A DNA stretch of 64,000 bases from Anaerolineaceae bacterium (GCA_002699585.1 PABP01000005.1:53982-117981); one strand, 5' to 3'. Counted from the first letter of the stretch, positions 53,490 to 62,293 are shown. The notes: generated from the letters alone by a model not told the origin. Made by a program: numbers and translations.

Positions 53490-54782
53490 ATGTACGTTCG
53501 CACACCTAAACGCTATCGAGGACGCCAGCGCCGCAGTGTCTTCTCCTGCCAGCGTTTTCTGCTGTATATCGTGGCCCTGGTAATTATCGGACTGGGTATT
53601 TTTGTGTATCGTAACCGCGGACAATTCATCCCCATGGTGAAGGATACCGTCAACGATCTGGTTCATGAGGCCGAAGTCGCGATGGCCACCATGTCCGCAC
53701 CGACACCCACGCCCACACCTGACCCACGCAACTACCTGACCGAAGCCGATATTTATTGGCAGCAGGGGTCCGTCAGTGAAGCGCTCACGCTCTATTCTGA
53801 AATACTGGGGGCCGTACCTAACGACACGCAGGTCCACAGCCGCGTCACCACCGCCTATCTGGTGCAGGGCAATTATGGTGAAGCCTTTGACCATGCGGAG
53901 ATGACCATCACCGCCAATCCATTTTCCAGCGAAGCCTGGACGCTACGCGCCTGGGCACAACGCGGCCTGGGGTTGCCGGAAGAAGCGGTCGTCAGTGCCT
54001 TACATGCATCTGAATTGGACCGCGAAAATGCCGATGCCTACGCGCAATTGGCCTTCGCCTACCTCGACCTTGACCAGCCTGACCGGGCGCTGACCACCGT
54101 CGACCGTGCACTAACGATAGATGACCGCAATTACAGTGCCTATCGGGCGCGGGCATATATCTACTGGGAGGGGCTGTTCGACTTTGACGCCGCTCAGACA
54201 GACCTCGACCTGGCCTACAGTCTGGCGCTGGAGCAAGACCCGGCAGCCGGTACGCTGCTGGCGATTGACTATGCGCTGCTGCAACTGCGCCTGGAAAATA
54301 CCCAGGGGGCCATAGATGCGCTCATGACCTTGTTGGAATCCAGCCCAGACAATACCGAGGCGCTATATCGGCTCGGCCTGATTTACTGGGGCGAAGGCGA
54401 ATGGGGCCAGGCCGGTAATTATATGACGCGCTGCATCGACATCGACCCCAACAGCATCAACTGTAACTTCTGGCTGGGGCGTGCCCAGATGCGTCAGGAA
54501 CAAACCGCCCTGGCGGATAGCTCATTTGTGACCGCTATTGAACTTGGCTCACGCAATCCGCAGCATTATTATTGGGTAGCTGTTTCCCAGCAGGCGACAG
54601 GCAACTGCCAGCAAGCCTATCAATATTGGCAAGAAGGGTATGAACTGGCGCAGCAGGCCAATCAATGGGTTGAGGACTTTGAAGCCTCGCGGCCACCATG
54701 CGCCCCTTCAGAGCGCGAATTGACCTTGCCAGGTACGTCTACGCCTGCCCCACCCACTGCCGATCCAGCGGGTAGTGCATAG
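53490..54782 (+). CDS. Membrane-anchored TPR protein C
   Basis: The 430-residue member of the set has a very basic start (RTPKRYRGRQRR), a transmembrane helix (about 21-41), an APTPTPTPDP spacer, and TPR units through to about residue 400 (ADIYWQQGSVSEALTLYSEIL, ALYRLGLIYWGEGEWGQAGNYM). A Thr/Pro/Ala tail ends the protein. It is more diverged than A and B but has the same order of parts. Confidence 0.8.
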   Translation: MYVRTPKRYRGRQRRSVFSCQRFLLYIVALVIIGLGIFVYRNRGQFIPMVKDTVNDLVHEAEVAMATMSAPTPTPTPDPRNYLTEADIYWQQGSVSEALTLYSEILGAVPNDTQVHSRVTTAYLVQGNYGEAFDHAEMTITANPFSSEAWTLRAWAQRGLGLPEEAVVSALHASELDRENADAYAQLAFAYLDLDQPDRALTTVDRALTIDDRNYSAYRARAYIYWEGLFDFDAAQTDLDLAYSLALEQDPAAGTLLAIDYALLQLRLENTQGAIDALMTLLESSPDNTEALYRLGLIYWGEGEWGQAGNYMTRCIDIDPNSINCNFWLGRAQMRQEQTALADSSFVTAIELGSRNPQHYYWVAVSQQATGNCQQAYQYWQEGYELAQQANQWVEDFEASRPPCAPSERELTLPGTSTPAPPTADPAGSA

Positions 54783-54811
54783 GTTTACTGCAAAGAACCA
54801 ATAGTCAGATC

Positions 54812-55726
54812 TTATAGCAACTCTTCAATGCTAGGATAGCCTGTGCTCAGGAATTGCAGAAAGGCACGTGCCACTGGCGTATACGGCAGGTTGGCATCCC
54901 AGATAATCTTGAGGTTACGCTCTAGCGGAACATTCTGGATGTTGAGTCCATAGAGCAGCTTGCCCTTGATCTCTCGCCGTACAGCATATTCCGGCAGGAT
55001 GGTCACACCCAGGTTCGACATCACCGATTGCTTAATGGCTTCGGGATTATCAAACTCGGCGACGATGCGCGGCTTCACATGATGCTGGCGCAAAATGTGG
55101 TCGATCCAGATGCGCGTGCGGCTGCCCGGTTGGCGCGTCACAAAAGGATGATCATCCAGTTCTTCAATGCTGATGGTATCGACTTTGTGCCAGGGGTGGT
55201 CTTCACCAACGACAAGCAGCAGATCAATCGGGGCCAGCACATGGAAACCCAAATCATCAGTCTGCAAATCATCTAACTCACCCTCAACAAAGCCAATATC
55301 AAGCTGATGCGAGAGCACATCGTTGATGATGTGGGTGGTGGTATTGGTCGTCAGCGAAGCGCCCAGGTTGGGGTAGCGTCCACGGAAGCCCTGGAGCCAT
55401 TCCGGCAATAAGTATACGCTGACACCTGGCGTCGAACCCACTGACAATTGGCCAGAAACCAGATTTTCCACGTTGGTAACAGAAGCCTCTGCTTCCGCAA
55501 CCAGGCGCAAAATGCGCTGAGTATAGTCAAAGAGTGTGGTACCGGCTTCAGTCAGGGTGACACCCCGCCGTCCGCGATTGAACAGCGATGTCCCTACGTG
55601 GCGCTCCAAGTCATGGATATGCTGGCTGACAGCGGGTTGGGTCATGTGCAACTGGGCGGCGGCTGCACTAAAACTGCCGTATTGGACGACAGAAGCAAAA
55701 ATTTCCAATTTGTATAAACTAAGCAT
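54812..55726 (-). CDS. LysR family transcriptional regulator
   Basis: The protein has 304 residues from the ATG at 55726 (an ATG at 55744 is an alternative). The N-terminal winged helix reads LYKLEIFASVVQYGSFSAAAAQLHMTQPAVSQHI (about 3-37) and the rest is a periplasmic-binding-protein-like effector domain. The C-terminal part resembles CysB/CbbR-like groups. The target genes are unknown. It lies 86 bases downstream of the TetR gene, on the same strand. Confidence 0.9.
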   Translation of the reverse strand: MLSLYKLEIFASVVQYGSFSAAAAQLHMTQPAVSQHIHDLERHVGTSLFNRGRRGVTLTEAGTTLFDYTQRILRLVAEAEASVTNVENLVSGQLSVGSTPGVSVYLLPEWLQGFRGRYPNLGASLTTNTTTHIINDVLSHQLDIGFVEGELDDLQTDDLGFHVLAPIDLLLVVGEDHPWHKVDTISIEELDDHPFVTRQPGSRTRIWIDHILRQHHVKPRIVAEFDNPEAIKQSVMSNLGVTILPEYAVRREIKGKLLYGLNIQNVPLERNLKIIWDANLPYTPVARAFLQFLSTGYPSIEELL

Positions 55727-55830
55727 TATAGCATTACCTGCCATTAGGTCGATCTTATGTCAAGTATTCCACGTTTTTAACGACCGGGCAAGGTAAAATC
55801 GCCCATTTTAGGCATGCACATTGACGTGTT

Positions 55831-56511
55831 TTAAGACTTTGTTTCGCTAGATTGGAGGCTCTTTGACAGATCACCATGCGCCTGCTGGCGCAACTCCGTC
55901 GCCACTTCAGGATCAACTTCCATACTCCACAACAACCCATGCGACATCATACTTTTGAGTAAGTAACCCATTTGCAGTGGCGTATAGGACATATCGTTAT
56001 CCAACCACCATTTGACGGTCGCAATCAACTGGCCACTCATCACATGTGCCTGGAGTTCCATTGGAATCAGGGGCGTACGCCCTGTGAGCGTCGCTACTTC
56101 TTTGAGGAGCTTATCGCAAAATTCCTGAGACAGATATTCCAGCACGTAGATAAAAAAAGCTATGCTGCCGTGGCTGCTCAACATGACTTTGTAGAAATCC
56201 GCAAACTCCTTGACGTGTTCAAAGTCACCCGAATCAACGCAATGGGGGTCCATCAGGATGCTAGCATCGTGAACGACCTGATCAAACAGCGCTTGATAGA
56301 TTTCTCGAATGCTGGTGAAGAGTAGCTCGTCTTTATCAGCGTAGTGCATATAAAACGTCGTACGCGCGACATCGGCGCGGTCAGCAATATCGGAAATGGT
56401 GATATTCTCGTAGCCCTTTTCAACGATCAGCTCGAGCAGTGCGTCGCGCAGTAAACGCCGGGTGCGCTCAATACGGCGATCTACTTTTGGGGTGGTCGAG
56501 GCTTGTTCCAT
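55831..56511 (-). CDS. TetR/AcrR family regulator of the P450 cluster
   Basis: From the ATG at 56511 (AGGTG upstream) the protein has 226 residues, with a TetR helix-turn-helix (TRRLLRDALLELIVEKGYENITISDIADRADVARTTFYMHY spans about 13-53). It is divergent from the ATC-hydrolase-like gene. A palindrome TACATAATGTA in the shared region is the probable operator, and a matching site lies before the membrane-protein gene. So the cluster at 56.7-59.8 kb is likely its regulon. Confidence 0.9.
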   Translation of the reverse strand: MEQASTTPKVDRRIERTRRLLRDALLELIVEKGYENITISDIADRADVARTTFYMHYADKDELLFTSIREIYQALFDQVVHDASILMDPHCVDSGDFEHVKEFADFYKVMLSSHGSIAFFIYVLEYLSQEFCDKLLKEVATLTGRTPLIPMELQAHVMSGQLIATVKWWLDNDMSYTPLQMGYLLKSMMSHGLLWSMEVDPEVATELRQQAHGDLSKSLQSSETKS

Positions 56512-56525
56512 AGTTGACACCTGTA

Positions 56526-56625
56526 TACTAAATAACAGTGCGAAACAATTGCTTGTTGACACTGAAAACGAAATTCGATTAACTGAAATTATACTACATA
56601 ATGTATGAAAAACTACAATATGTTG
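56526..56625 (+). promoter_or_regulatory. Duplicated promoter/operator unit, copy A
   Basis: This 100-base block aligns without gaps to 57504-57603, with about 20 differences by eye. It holds TTGACA at 56556-56561, TATACT at 56590-56595 and the palindrome TACATAATGTA at 56595-56605. In copy B the palindrome changes to ACACAGTGT by paired changes in both arms, which argues for selection on dyad symmetry and for TetR binding. Confidence 0.7.
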
Positions 56626-56757
56626 CTTATATTTTCGAGTAAATGAATCAATGTATGGGTAGCGGGTGGTTTACACTGCCCCAAATACATGATCTTCATC
56701 GTCAGATGATAGTGCTGGTCTACGCCATCGGACTGTTCAATTAGGAAGGAAATAACC

Positions 56758-57480
56758 ATGCCTATCCCACTCAGTCAAGTCAAAACACTGCCTTACTATG
56801 GGCGTCACTTTCCATTTATTCCCTGGAAGCTCACATCAAAATTACGCATATCACTGGTGTTTGCCGGCAATCTACTGCGGGACCTAGGGTTGATCTCCTT
56901 TGTTGGCTTTTGGCTTGCCCTGCCTTTTCGTGCGATCCCAACCTATAGAGCGTCTAAAGCGGGCTTTCGCCTCATGGGTAGTTCATTCGGGCTGATTGCA
57001 GAAATGGAGTGGATTCTACTGGTTATCATCTATAGGGTTCTGGAAAAGCGGCACGGGAAAGCCCACGCTTATGACTTTGCCAAAGAAGCTATCCAGAAAA
57101 GCTCGCTCTTTATGATGAACGACTTTTATCAGGCAGACCGATTAGCTGAGTTTGAGGACCCCTTTGAAGCTTTCTGGGCCTATCACAAAGCGATGTTCCA
57201 GAATGACCCCAATTATCCCAATGAAATGATTGAAGAAGACAATCGCAGGGTGATGATCGTTCACGACTGCCGCAACTGTGAAATTGCAAAGCTTACCATC
57301 CCAGAACTTGCACCCCTGGGGTGTGATCATGACATCACAGGCTACAAAGCCATTGCCGACCTGACAGATATGGAATTCCGTAGGCCTGAAACGTTAGCGA
57401 AAGATGGCAAACCCTGCCAGTTTATGTTTTACCGGAAGGGGACCGTGCCACCTGAAGAATATGCAAAGCCCGTGAAATAG
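56758..57480 (+). CDS. L-2-amino-thiazoline-4-carboxylic acid hydrolase-like protein
   Basis: The 240-residue protein matches the ATC hydrolase domain pattern in its second half: HDCRNCEIAKL, then LAPLGCDHDITGYKAI, then a late GKPCQFMFYRKG with a conserved Cys. The first half is helical and includes one or two hydrophobic segments (about 33-60) that may attach it to the membrane. The named activity is a label for a diverse family, and the real substrate is unknown. It is the first gene after the duplicated promoter block and near a P450 gene. Confidence 0.75.
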   Translation: MPIPLSQVKTLPYYGRHFPFIPWKLTSKLRISLVFAGNLLRDLGLISFVGFWLALPFRAIPTYRASKAGFRLMGSSFGLIAEMEWILLVIIYRVLEKRHGKAHAYDFAKEAIQKSSLFMMNDFYQADRLAEFEDPFEAFWAYHKAMFQNDPNYPNEMIEEDNRRVMIVHDCRNCEIAKLTIPELAPLGCDHDITGYKAIADLTDMEFRRPETLAKDGKPCQFMFYRKGTVPPEEYAKPVK

Positions 57481-57503
57481 TGTAGTTTTAATAAACATAT
57501 GTC

Positions 57504-57603
57504 TACTAAATAACGTGGTGAAACAATTGCATGTTGACACCGAAAACGATTTTCGCTTAACTAGCATTATACTACACAGTGTTCGAAAACTCGCAATGTG
57601 TTG
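57504..57603 (+). promoter_or_regulatory. Duplicated promoter/operator unit, copy B
   Basis: This block has TTGACA at 57534-57539, TATACT at 57568-57573 and the palindrome ACACAGTGT at 57574-57582, in the same positions as copy A. It drives the membrane protein gene at 57634 and probably the P450 gene. Confidence 0.7.
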
Positions 57604-57633
57604 TGTATAAGAAATAAGAGATGGAGTTGATCG

Positions 57634-58290
57634 TTGGCAGACTTTCCTACTCTTGATGAGCAATCAACACTTGATAAACAGCTTGATAAGCAAGAATCGC
57701 TCTGGGATGTGCCCGAACCCCGGCAGGGTTGGCTGCGTCATTGGGATACTTTCATAGGCCCAGGTGCAACATCCCAAGAGCATTTCTTGATCTTGCAGGG
57801 TGCGGTCTTTGGTTTGCTGACTGTCATTGCTGTAGAGGTACTTAATGAAAACCTGGACTGGACGATCTGGCAGTTTTTGCTGGCGTGTGTATTAGCAGCG
57901 GACATCTTTGGCGGTGTAGCAGCCAATGCGACCTCAGCAGCCAAGCGCTGGTATCATCGCCGTGGCCAAGGAAAACAACAGCATTTGCAGTTCGCTGCGA
58001 TCCACATTGTGCAAATCGCGCTGGTAGCCGCCTTCTTCATGAACAACGATTGGTCCTGGGCGCTTGTAGTCTACGGTTATCTTATGCTCTCAGCGCTGGC
58101 CATCAGCCTGGCCCCGTTGTATCTACAGCGACCCATTGCCCTACTGGCTCTGGTTGGCGGCATTCTGACGAATATCTATTTGCTACCCGGTGCACCTGGA
58201 CTGGAGTGGTTTGTTCCTGTGCTATATCTCAAACTGCTTGTGGCCCATCTCCTGCGGGAAACGCCTTACCCCCCGCCTGCTACAACCTAA
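57634..58290 (+). CDS. Membrane protein of the P450 cluster
   Basis: The 218-residue protein has a hydrophilic start (ADFPTLDEQSTLDKQLDKQ), then about six hydrophobic segments between residues 50 and 205. It is not assigned to a family. The start is a TTG at 57634, with GGAG eight bases upstream. It lies between the duplicated promoter block and the P450 gene, 79 bases from the latter, and is probably co-transcribed with it. A role as a membrane partner or transporter in the same pathway is only inferred. Confidence 0.7.
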   Translation: MADFPTLDEQSTLDKQLDKQESLWDVPEPRQGWLRHWDTFIGPGATSQEHFLILQGAVFGLLTVIAVEVLNENLDWTIWQFLLACVLAADIFGGVAANATSAAKRWYHRRGQGKQQHLQFAAIHIVQIALVAAFFMNNDWSWALVVYGYLMLSALAISLAPLYLQRPIALLALVGGILTNIYLLPGAPGLEWFVPVLYLKLLVAHLLRETPYPPPATT

Positions 58291-58369
58291 TTTTGCATTT
58301 GTAGCCCAGTTATTTAAGGGCATCACTCAATAACCATGTAACTTGTTTTGATGTAACTGAGGAAAGACC

Positions 58370-59767
58370 ATGACCATTCCATTTGAACAAATTCCTGGCC
58401 CAGATATTGGCAGCAACTTCTTTAGCCAAATACGGACCATGAGCGCGTTCAGTCAAAACCTGATTGAATCCACTGGTAATGCCTTTGCTGAGCATGGTGA
58501 TGTCGTTGCCCTGACGCCCCTGGGCGATAGGATGGTATTGCTGCGCCATCCTGACTATATCCATGAAGCACTGGTCACCAAGTCCAAGTCTCTTGAAAAA
58601 AGCCCGGACTATACCGACCCTAAAAAGGGGCTGGCTCGTTTCGTGGGGGCTGGTATCTTGACCGCCAATGGCGACTTTTGGCGGCGGCAGCGTAAGCAAG
58701 TTTCGCCAGCGTTCCATACGCAGCGAATCACGGCTTATGCGGACGCAATGGTAACCGCAGGCGACAAAATGCTGGCCCAATGGCCCGCGCAGGGCGAGCT
58801 GGACATCGCCACAGAGATGATGCACGTCACGCTAGAGATCATCGCCGGGACGATCTCGCGTTATGACCTGAGTGCCGATGCCGACCGCATCGACGCGGCG
58901 ATGGACGCCATCAATGATTACAATAGCAAATTCAGCATCATACCGACCTGGTTCCCGACGCCTATGGAAAGGCGCGTGCGTCAGGCGGTTAAAGACCTGG
59001 ATGACATTGTCTATAGCATGATCGCTGATTGGCGCAAGAATGGCGAAGACGACGGTAGCTTGCTCAGTATGTTGATGTTGGCGGAAGACGAAGATGGCAA
59101 CCACATGACCGATAAGCAGATCCGCGACGAAACGGTGACGCTCATCCTGGCTGGCCACGAAACGACCGCTAATACGCTCAATTGGACCTTCAAGCTGCTA
59201 GCGGAGAACCCTGAAGCCGAAGCCAAGCTGCATGAGGAACTCGATACGGTGTTGCAGGGTCGCCTGCCGCAATTAGAGGACTTACGGCAACTGCCCTATA
59301 CCGAAATGATTATCAAAGAATCCTTGCGCCTCTATCCCCCGGCCTGGGGTGTCTCGCGCGTTGCGAAAGAAGACCTCACCATTGGCGATTACGAAGTGCC
59401 CAAAGGCACAATCATCAACCTGAATTTCTATCAAATGCATCGTGATGGCCGCTGGTGGGATGAACCAAATGCTTTTAAGCCGGAACGCTGGTCCCCGGAA
59501 AATGCCGATAACATCAACAAGCAGGCGTATATGCCCTTCGGTGGTGGGCCGCGCGTGTGCGTCGGCTTTGCCTTCGCCCAGATGGAAGCACAACTGCTGC
59601 TGGCAACCATCGCCCAGCGCTACAAGCTGTCGCTCAAACCGGGACAGGTCGTTACGCCCGATGCCCATATCACCATGTACCCGCACGGTGGCCTGCCGAT
59701 GATCGTCACCCGGCGCGAGGTCCCCATGCAGTCAGCCAATCCACAGCAGGAAGCAATGCCTGTCTAA
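58370..59767 (+). CDS. Cytochrome P450
   Basis: The 465-residue protein is a soluble class P450. It has the oxygen-binding I-helix LAGHETTANTLNW near 261, the ExxR motif KESLRLYP near 317, the PERW segment, and the haem loop FGGGPRVCVG with the Cys ligand near 396. It resembles the fatty acid hydroxylase/CYP110-like or CYP102-like groups. It should oxidise a hydrophobic substrate with electrons from ferredoxin and reductase partners, which are not seen nearby. Probable TetR control suggests that the substrate or a relative is the inducer. Confidence 0.93.
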   Translation: MTIPFEQIPGPDIGSNFFSQIRTMSAFSQNLIESTGNAFAEHGDVVALTPLGDRMVLLRHPDYIHEALVTKSKSLEKSPDYTDPKKGLARFVGAGILTANGDFWRRQRKQVSPAFHTQRITAYADAMVTAGDKMLAQWPAQGELDIATEMMHVTLEIIAGTISRYDLSADADRIDAAMDAINDYNSKFSIIPTWFPTPMERRVRQAVKDLDDIVYSMIADWRKNGEDDGSLLSMLMLAEDEDGNHMTDKQIRDETVTLILAGHETTANTLNWTFKLLAENPEAEAKLHEELDTVLQGRLPQLEDLRQLPYTEMIIKESLRLYPPAWGVSRVAKEDLTIGDYEVPKGTIINLNFYQMHRDGRWWDEPNAFKPERWSPENADNINKQAYMPFGGGPRVCVGFAFAQMEAQLLLATIAQRYKLSLKPGQVVTPDAHITMYPHGGLPMIVTRREVPMQSANPQQEAMPV

Positions 59768-59788
59768 AATCACAATCCGAGCATGGAA

Positions 59789-59818
59789 AAAGGGACACAT
59801 TTCACGGTGTCCCTTTTT
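59789..59818 (+). terminator. Terminator after the P450 gene
   Basis: GGGACAC/GTGTCCC arms with an eight-base loop and five T, flanked by an A run on the left; a good Rho-independent terminator. Confidence 0.85.
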
Positions 59819-59966
59819 ATTTTGAATATACCCCTGCCGCCGCAAAGTTCCCCAGCGCTAAGCCATTCCTTCTCAGCTAGTTCTCAGAACATTTGTGCAA
59901 GAAACAGGAAGCCCTTGATCGCTAAAAAGCGCATACTGTCATTACCTGAGAGAGAGGGAATACAGC

Positions 59967-60089
59967 ATGTACGACTTATCACTGGATGCCGTTTTGCAGC
60001 ATCAGAAGGATCTGCGTCAGCAAGTCGAAAAAGACAAGCTGGCACGGTCAGTGGAGCGCAAAAGGCGCAAGCAAAAATCAGTCACCTAG
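59967..60089 (+). CDS. Small basic protein of 40 residues
   Basis: This gene has an AGAGGG ribosome site about ten bases ahead of the ATG. The peptide begins MYDLSLDAVLQHQKDLRQQ, is charged and mostly helical, and ends in RKRRKQK. It is followed 43 bases later by another small gene, with a terminator behind that. No family is known. Confidence 0.5.
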   Translation: MYDLSLDAVLQHQKDLRQQVEKDKLARSVERKRRKQKSVT

Positions 60090-60132
60090 CGTCACCGACA
60101 CAAGCATAGGCACGGAGTTGTAGGAGGATATC

Positions 60133-60267
60133 TTGCTCTATCAGAAGGAAAAAGAGGGTGGTTCACATTTTGTCGATCGTGACAGACGCACATGGAAAAT
60201 GGGCTGCATCAGCGTGACAGCAGCACAAATCATCTTGCTACTCGTCTTCGCAAGCATCATTGTATAG
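60133..60267 (+). CDS. Small membrane protein of 44 residues
   Basis: A perfect AGGAGG site lies four to five bases before a TTG start. The peptide begins MLYQKEKEGGSHF, then has DRDRRTWKMG, and ends in one hydrophobic segment (about 25-44, AAQIILLLVFASIIV) that should span the membrane. A terminator hairpin lies nine bases after the stop. The strength of the ribosome site and the terminator support expression. Function is unknown. Confidence 0.55.
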   Translation: MLYQKEKEGGSHFVDRDRRTWKMGCISVTAAQIILLLVFASIIV

Positions 60268-60275
60268 CTAAGTAA

Positions 60276-60295
60276 GGGCGCCGCAGCGCCCTTTT
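60276..60295 (+). terminator. Terminator after the small membrane protein
   Basis: GGGCGC/GCGCCC arms with a four-base CGCA loop and four T. Confidence 0.8.
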
Positions 60296-60345
60296 GCTTT
60301 CTACACAATGCTAAGAAATACTATCAACGGGAACATGTTCCCCTT

Positions 60346-61242
60346 TTAGACGTGCTCTTGGAGGAATGAAACGATTGCAGCAAAAGCCTCGCCGACCGAG
60401 TCGTCATCTGGCATATACAGAAAAGTGTGTCCCCAGTTCGGATTCGGCAAGAATTCGTGCGCAACGCCATGACGGGCGAGTTCCAGTTGCATCATCACAG
60501 ATTGTTCAAAAGGAATGTCCGTATCGAGTTCGCCATGTAATAACATGGTAGGCGGGTAAGATGGCGATACATTTCGTATCGGTTCGTACCCAGCAAACCA
60601 GCCCTCGTCTTCTGGCTCATGACCCGTCACTTCATGCAGCCAAATCCCTTTTTGGCGACAGAAAAGATAAAAAAGTCCGCGACCCAGGTAACGTTGCATA
60701 GAATCATTTGGGCCACTCTCAGAAATCACCTGCTCGCCGATTGTTTGTCGGGCTTCATGTTCATCTACCGATTCATATTCCCGCATGTAGTATGGGCTGG
60801 GTTTCGTAAACGCATCGCTGGTCAGCTTGCAATAACCAGCGATAGACACAACAACAGCAGGCCGAGGATCAAGCTTGAAGCCACTCAACAGCGTGAGATA
60901 CGCACCCGCTGAATGCCCAAGAATCGCAATACGATCACGGTCGATAGCGAGTGAATCCGCTTTGTCGCGCAACCAGGCCCAGGCATCTTTTATATCATCT
61001 AAGATATCTGGCAATTTGGTCTTTGGGGCCAAGCGATAGTTGATCGAAACGAAGTGAAACCCGCCATCGTGAAAGGCCTGAATATGACTTGGGAGAATGG
61101 CCTTACGGTGCCCCATGATTAATCCACCACCATGAACAAAAACGACCGCAGGCCGTTTTTGTTCATTCATCGTTTGCGCTGCGGGATAAAAATCGGCTTC
61201 AATCTCATGGCCACCGATTGTCTTGTATACATACGTCTGCAT
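60346..61242 (-). CDS. Alpha/beta hydrolase (HSL-like esterase)
   Basis: The 298-residue protein has the HGGG oxyanion motif near residue 38, the nucleophile elbow GHSAG near 110, an acid in LHGELDTDIPFEQ near 247 and a catalytic His in NWGHTF near 280. This is the layout of hormone-sensitive-lipase-like esterases that act on short acyl or aromatic esters. The substrate is unknown. The ATG at 61242 follows AGGG. It is 20 bases downstream of the SDR gene on the same strand and likely co-transcribed with it. Confidence 0.88.
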   Translation of the reverse strand: MQTYVYKTIGGHEIEADFYPAAQTMNEQKRPAVVFVHGGGLIMGHRKAILPSHIQAFHDGGFHFVSINYRLAPKTKLPDILDDIKDAWAWLRDKADSLAIDRDRIAILGHSAGAYLTLLSGFKLDPRPAVVVSIAGYCKLTSDAFTKPSPYYMREYESVDEHEARQTIGEQVISESGPNDSMQRYLGRGLFYLFCRQKGIWLHEVTGHEPEDEGWFAGYEPIRNVSPSYPPTMLLHGELDTDIPFEQSVMMQLELARHGVAHEFLPNPNWGHTFLYMPDDDSVGEAFAAIVSFLQEHV

Positions 61243-61262
61243 CAATTTTGACCCTGTAAGCG

Positions 61263-62084
61263 CTATATACCAGAAAATGCCGAGAAGCCGCCATCAACCG
61301 GAACGACGATGCCTGTCACGAATTTGGCGGCATCGCTGGCCAGCCAGATAGCCGTGCCGACCAGCTCGTCAGGTTCACCATAACGACCCATAGGCGTGTG
61401 GTCGATGATGAGCTGGCCGCGCGGGGTGTTGGTTCCATCCGGGTTGAGCAAGAAGGCACGGTTCTGCTCCCCAACGAAGAAGCCCGGTGCGATAGCGTTC
61501 ACGCGCAAGCCCGCCCCATACGTCCGGGCGAATTCAACCGCCACCCATTTGGTAAAGCTATCAATGGCGGCTTTGGCATTGCTGTAGCCTAGCACGCGCG
61601 TCAGGGTGCGGGTTGATGCCATCGACGAAATGTTGATGACCGAGCCACTGCCCTGGTCCGCCATGACCTCGCCAAAAACCTGGGTCGGCAGCAGCGAACC
61701 ATTCAGGTTCAGCTTAACCACGCCATCGAAATCTTCTTCCTTCATGTTGAAGAAGGTCACATCATTGAAGATGGTCGCACCGGGCATATTGCCACCGGCT
61801 GCGTTCACCAGAATATCGATGCGGCCCCATTCGGCCATGATGACATCACGGGTGATACTCAGTGAATCCGTGCTGAGAACATCAGCGGGGGTCGCCAGGG
61901 CTGCACCGCCTGCCGCCTGGATGGCATCTACCACCTCTTGCGCTTTTTCCGCACGCCGCCCCAGGATAGCAACCTTGGCACCAGCCGCAGCCAGTCCATG
62001 CGCCATTGCCCCACCGAGTACGCCCGTCGCACCAGTGACGACAGCCGTTTTGCCTGCTAATGAAAATTGATCGAAAACGCTCAT
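61263..62084 (-). CDS. SDR oxidoreductase, D-mannonate oxidoreductase-like
   Basis: The 273-residue short-chain dehydrogenase has the NAD loop VTGATGVLGGA near 17, NAAGGNMPGA near 97 and the YSNAKAA catalytic pair near 167. The C-terminal stretch GEQNRAFLLNPDGTNTPRG is like that of SDR-type D-mannonate oxidoreductases (YjmF group), which act in glucuronate breakdown. No uxuA or uxaC gene is adjacent, so the substrate stays open. AAGGA lies ten bases before the ATG. Confidence 0.85.
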   Translation of the reverse strand: MSVFDQFSLAGKTAVVTGATGVLGGAMAHGLAAAGAKVAILGRRAEKAQEVVDAIQAAGGAALATPADVLSTDSLSITRDVIMAEWGRIDILVNAAGGNMPGATIFNDVTFFNMKEEDFDGVVKLNLNGSLLPTQVFGEVMADQGSGSVINISSMASTRTLTRVLGYSNAKAAIDSFTKWVAVEFARTYGAGLRVNAIAPGFFVGEQNRAFLLNPDGTNTPRGQLIIDHTPMGRYGEPDELVGTAIWLASDAAKFVTGIVVPVDGGFSAFSGI

Positions 62085-62186
62085 TCAGAAAAATCCTTTT
62101 TATAAAATCAGCATGAGGGTAGTCTAACGGTTATGGCGAGGGGCGACAACGGGTTCTATACTTTGTGCAAGATTATTTCCATTGTC

Positions 62187-62255
62187 GTAGTGGCACAATA
62201 TATTGTGCCACTACCCAAGCAAGCCAAAATCGGGCGCAGCAATCTGCGTCCCTAC
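62187..62255. repeat. Perfect 28-bp palindrome and second hairpin, repeat-like element
   Basis: 62187-62214 is a perfect palindrome of 28 bases, with arms GTAGTGGCACAATA and its exact inverse. A second stem (GGCGCAG/CTGCGTCC, 62232-62248) is followed by CTAC. Words such as ATATATTGTG and CCCTAC recur at about 20475-20492. The layout is typical of short palindromic repeats in Chloroflexota and Cyanobacteria. It lies in the divergent region upstream of hydA. Confidence 0.65.
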
Positions 62256-62293
62256 GCGGCAAAAAACATTCCCCGCACAAAGGAGCAGCCATT

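Noticed and set aside
56556..56595. A simple sigma-70 promoter made of TTGACA and TATACT
   Set aside because: The spacing is 28 bases, too long for one promoter; both hexamers are conserved but must serve different uses.
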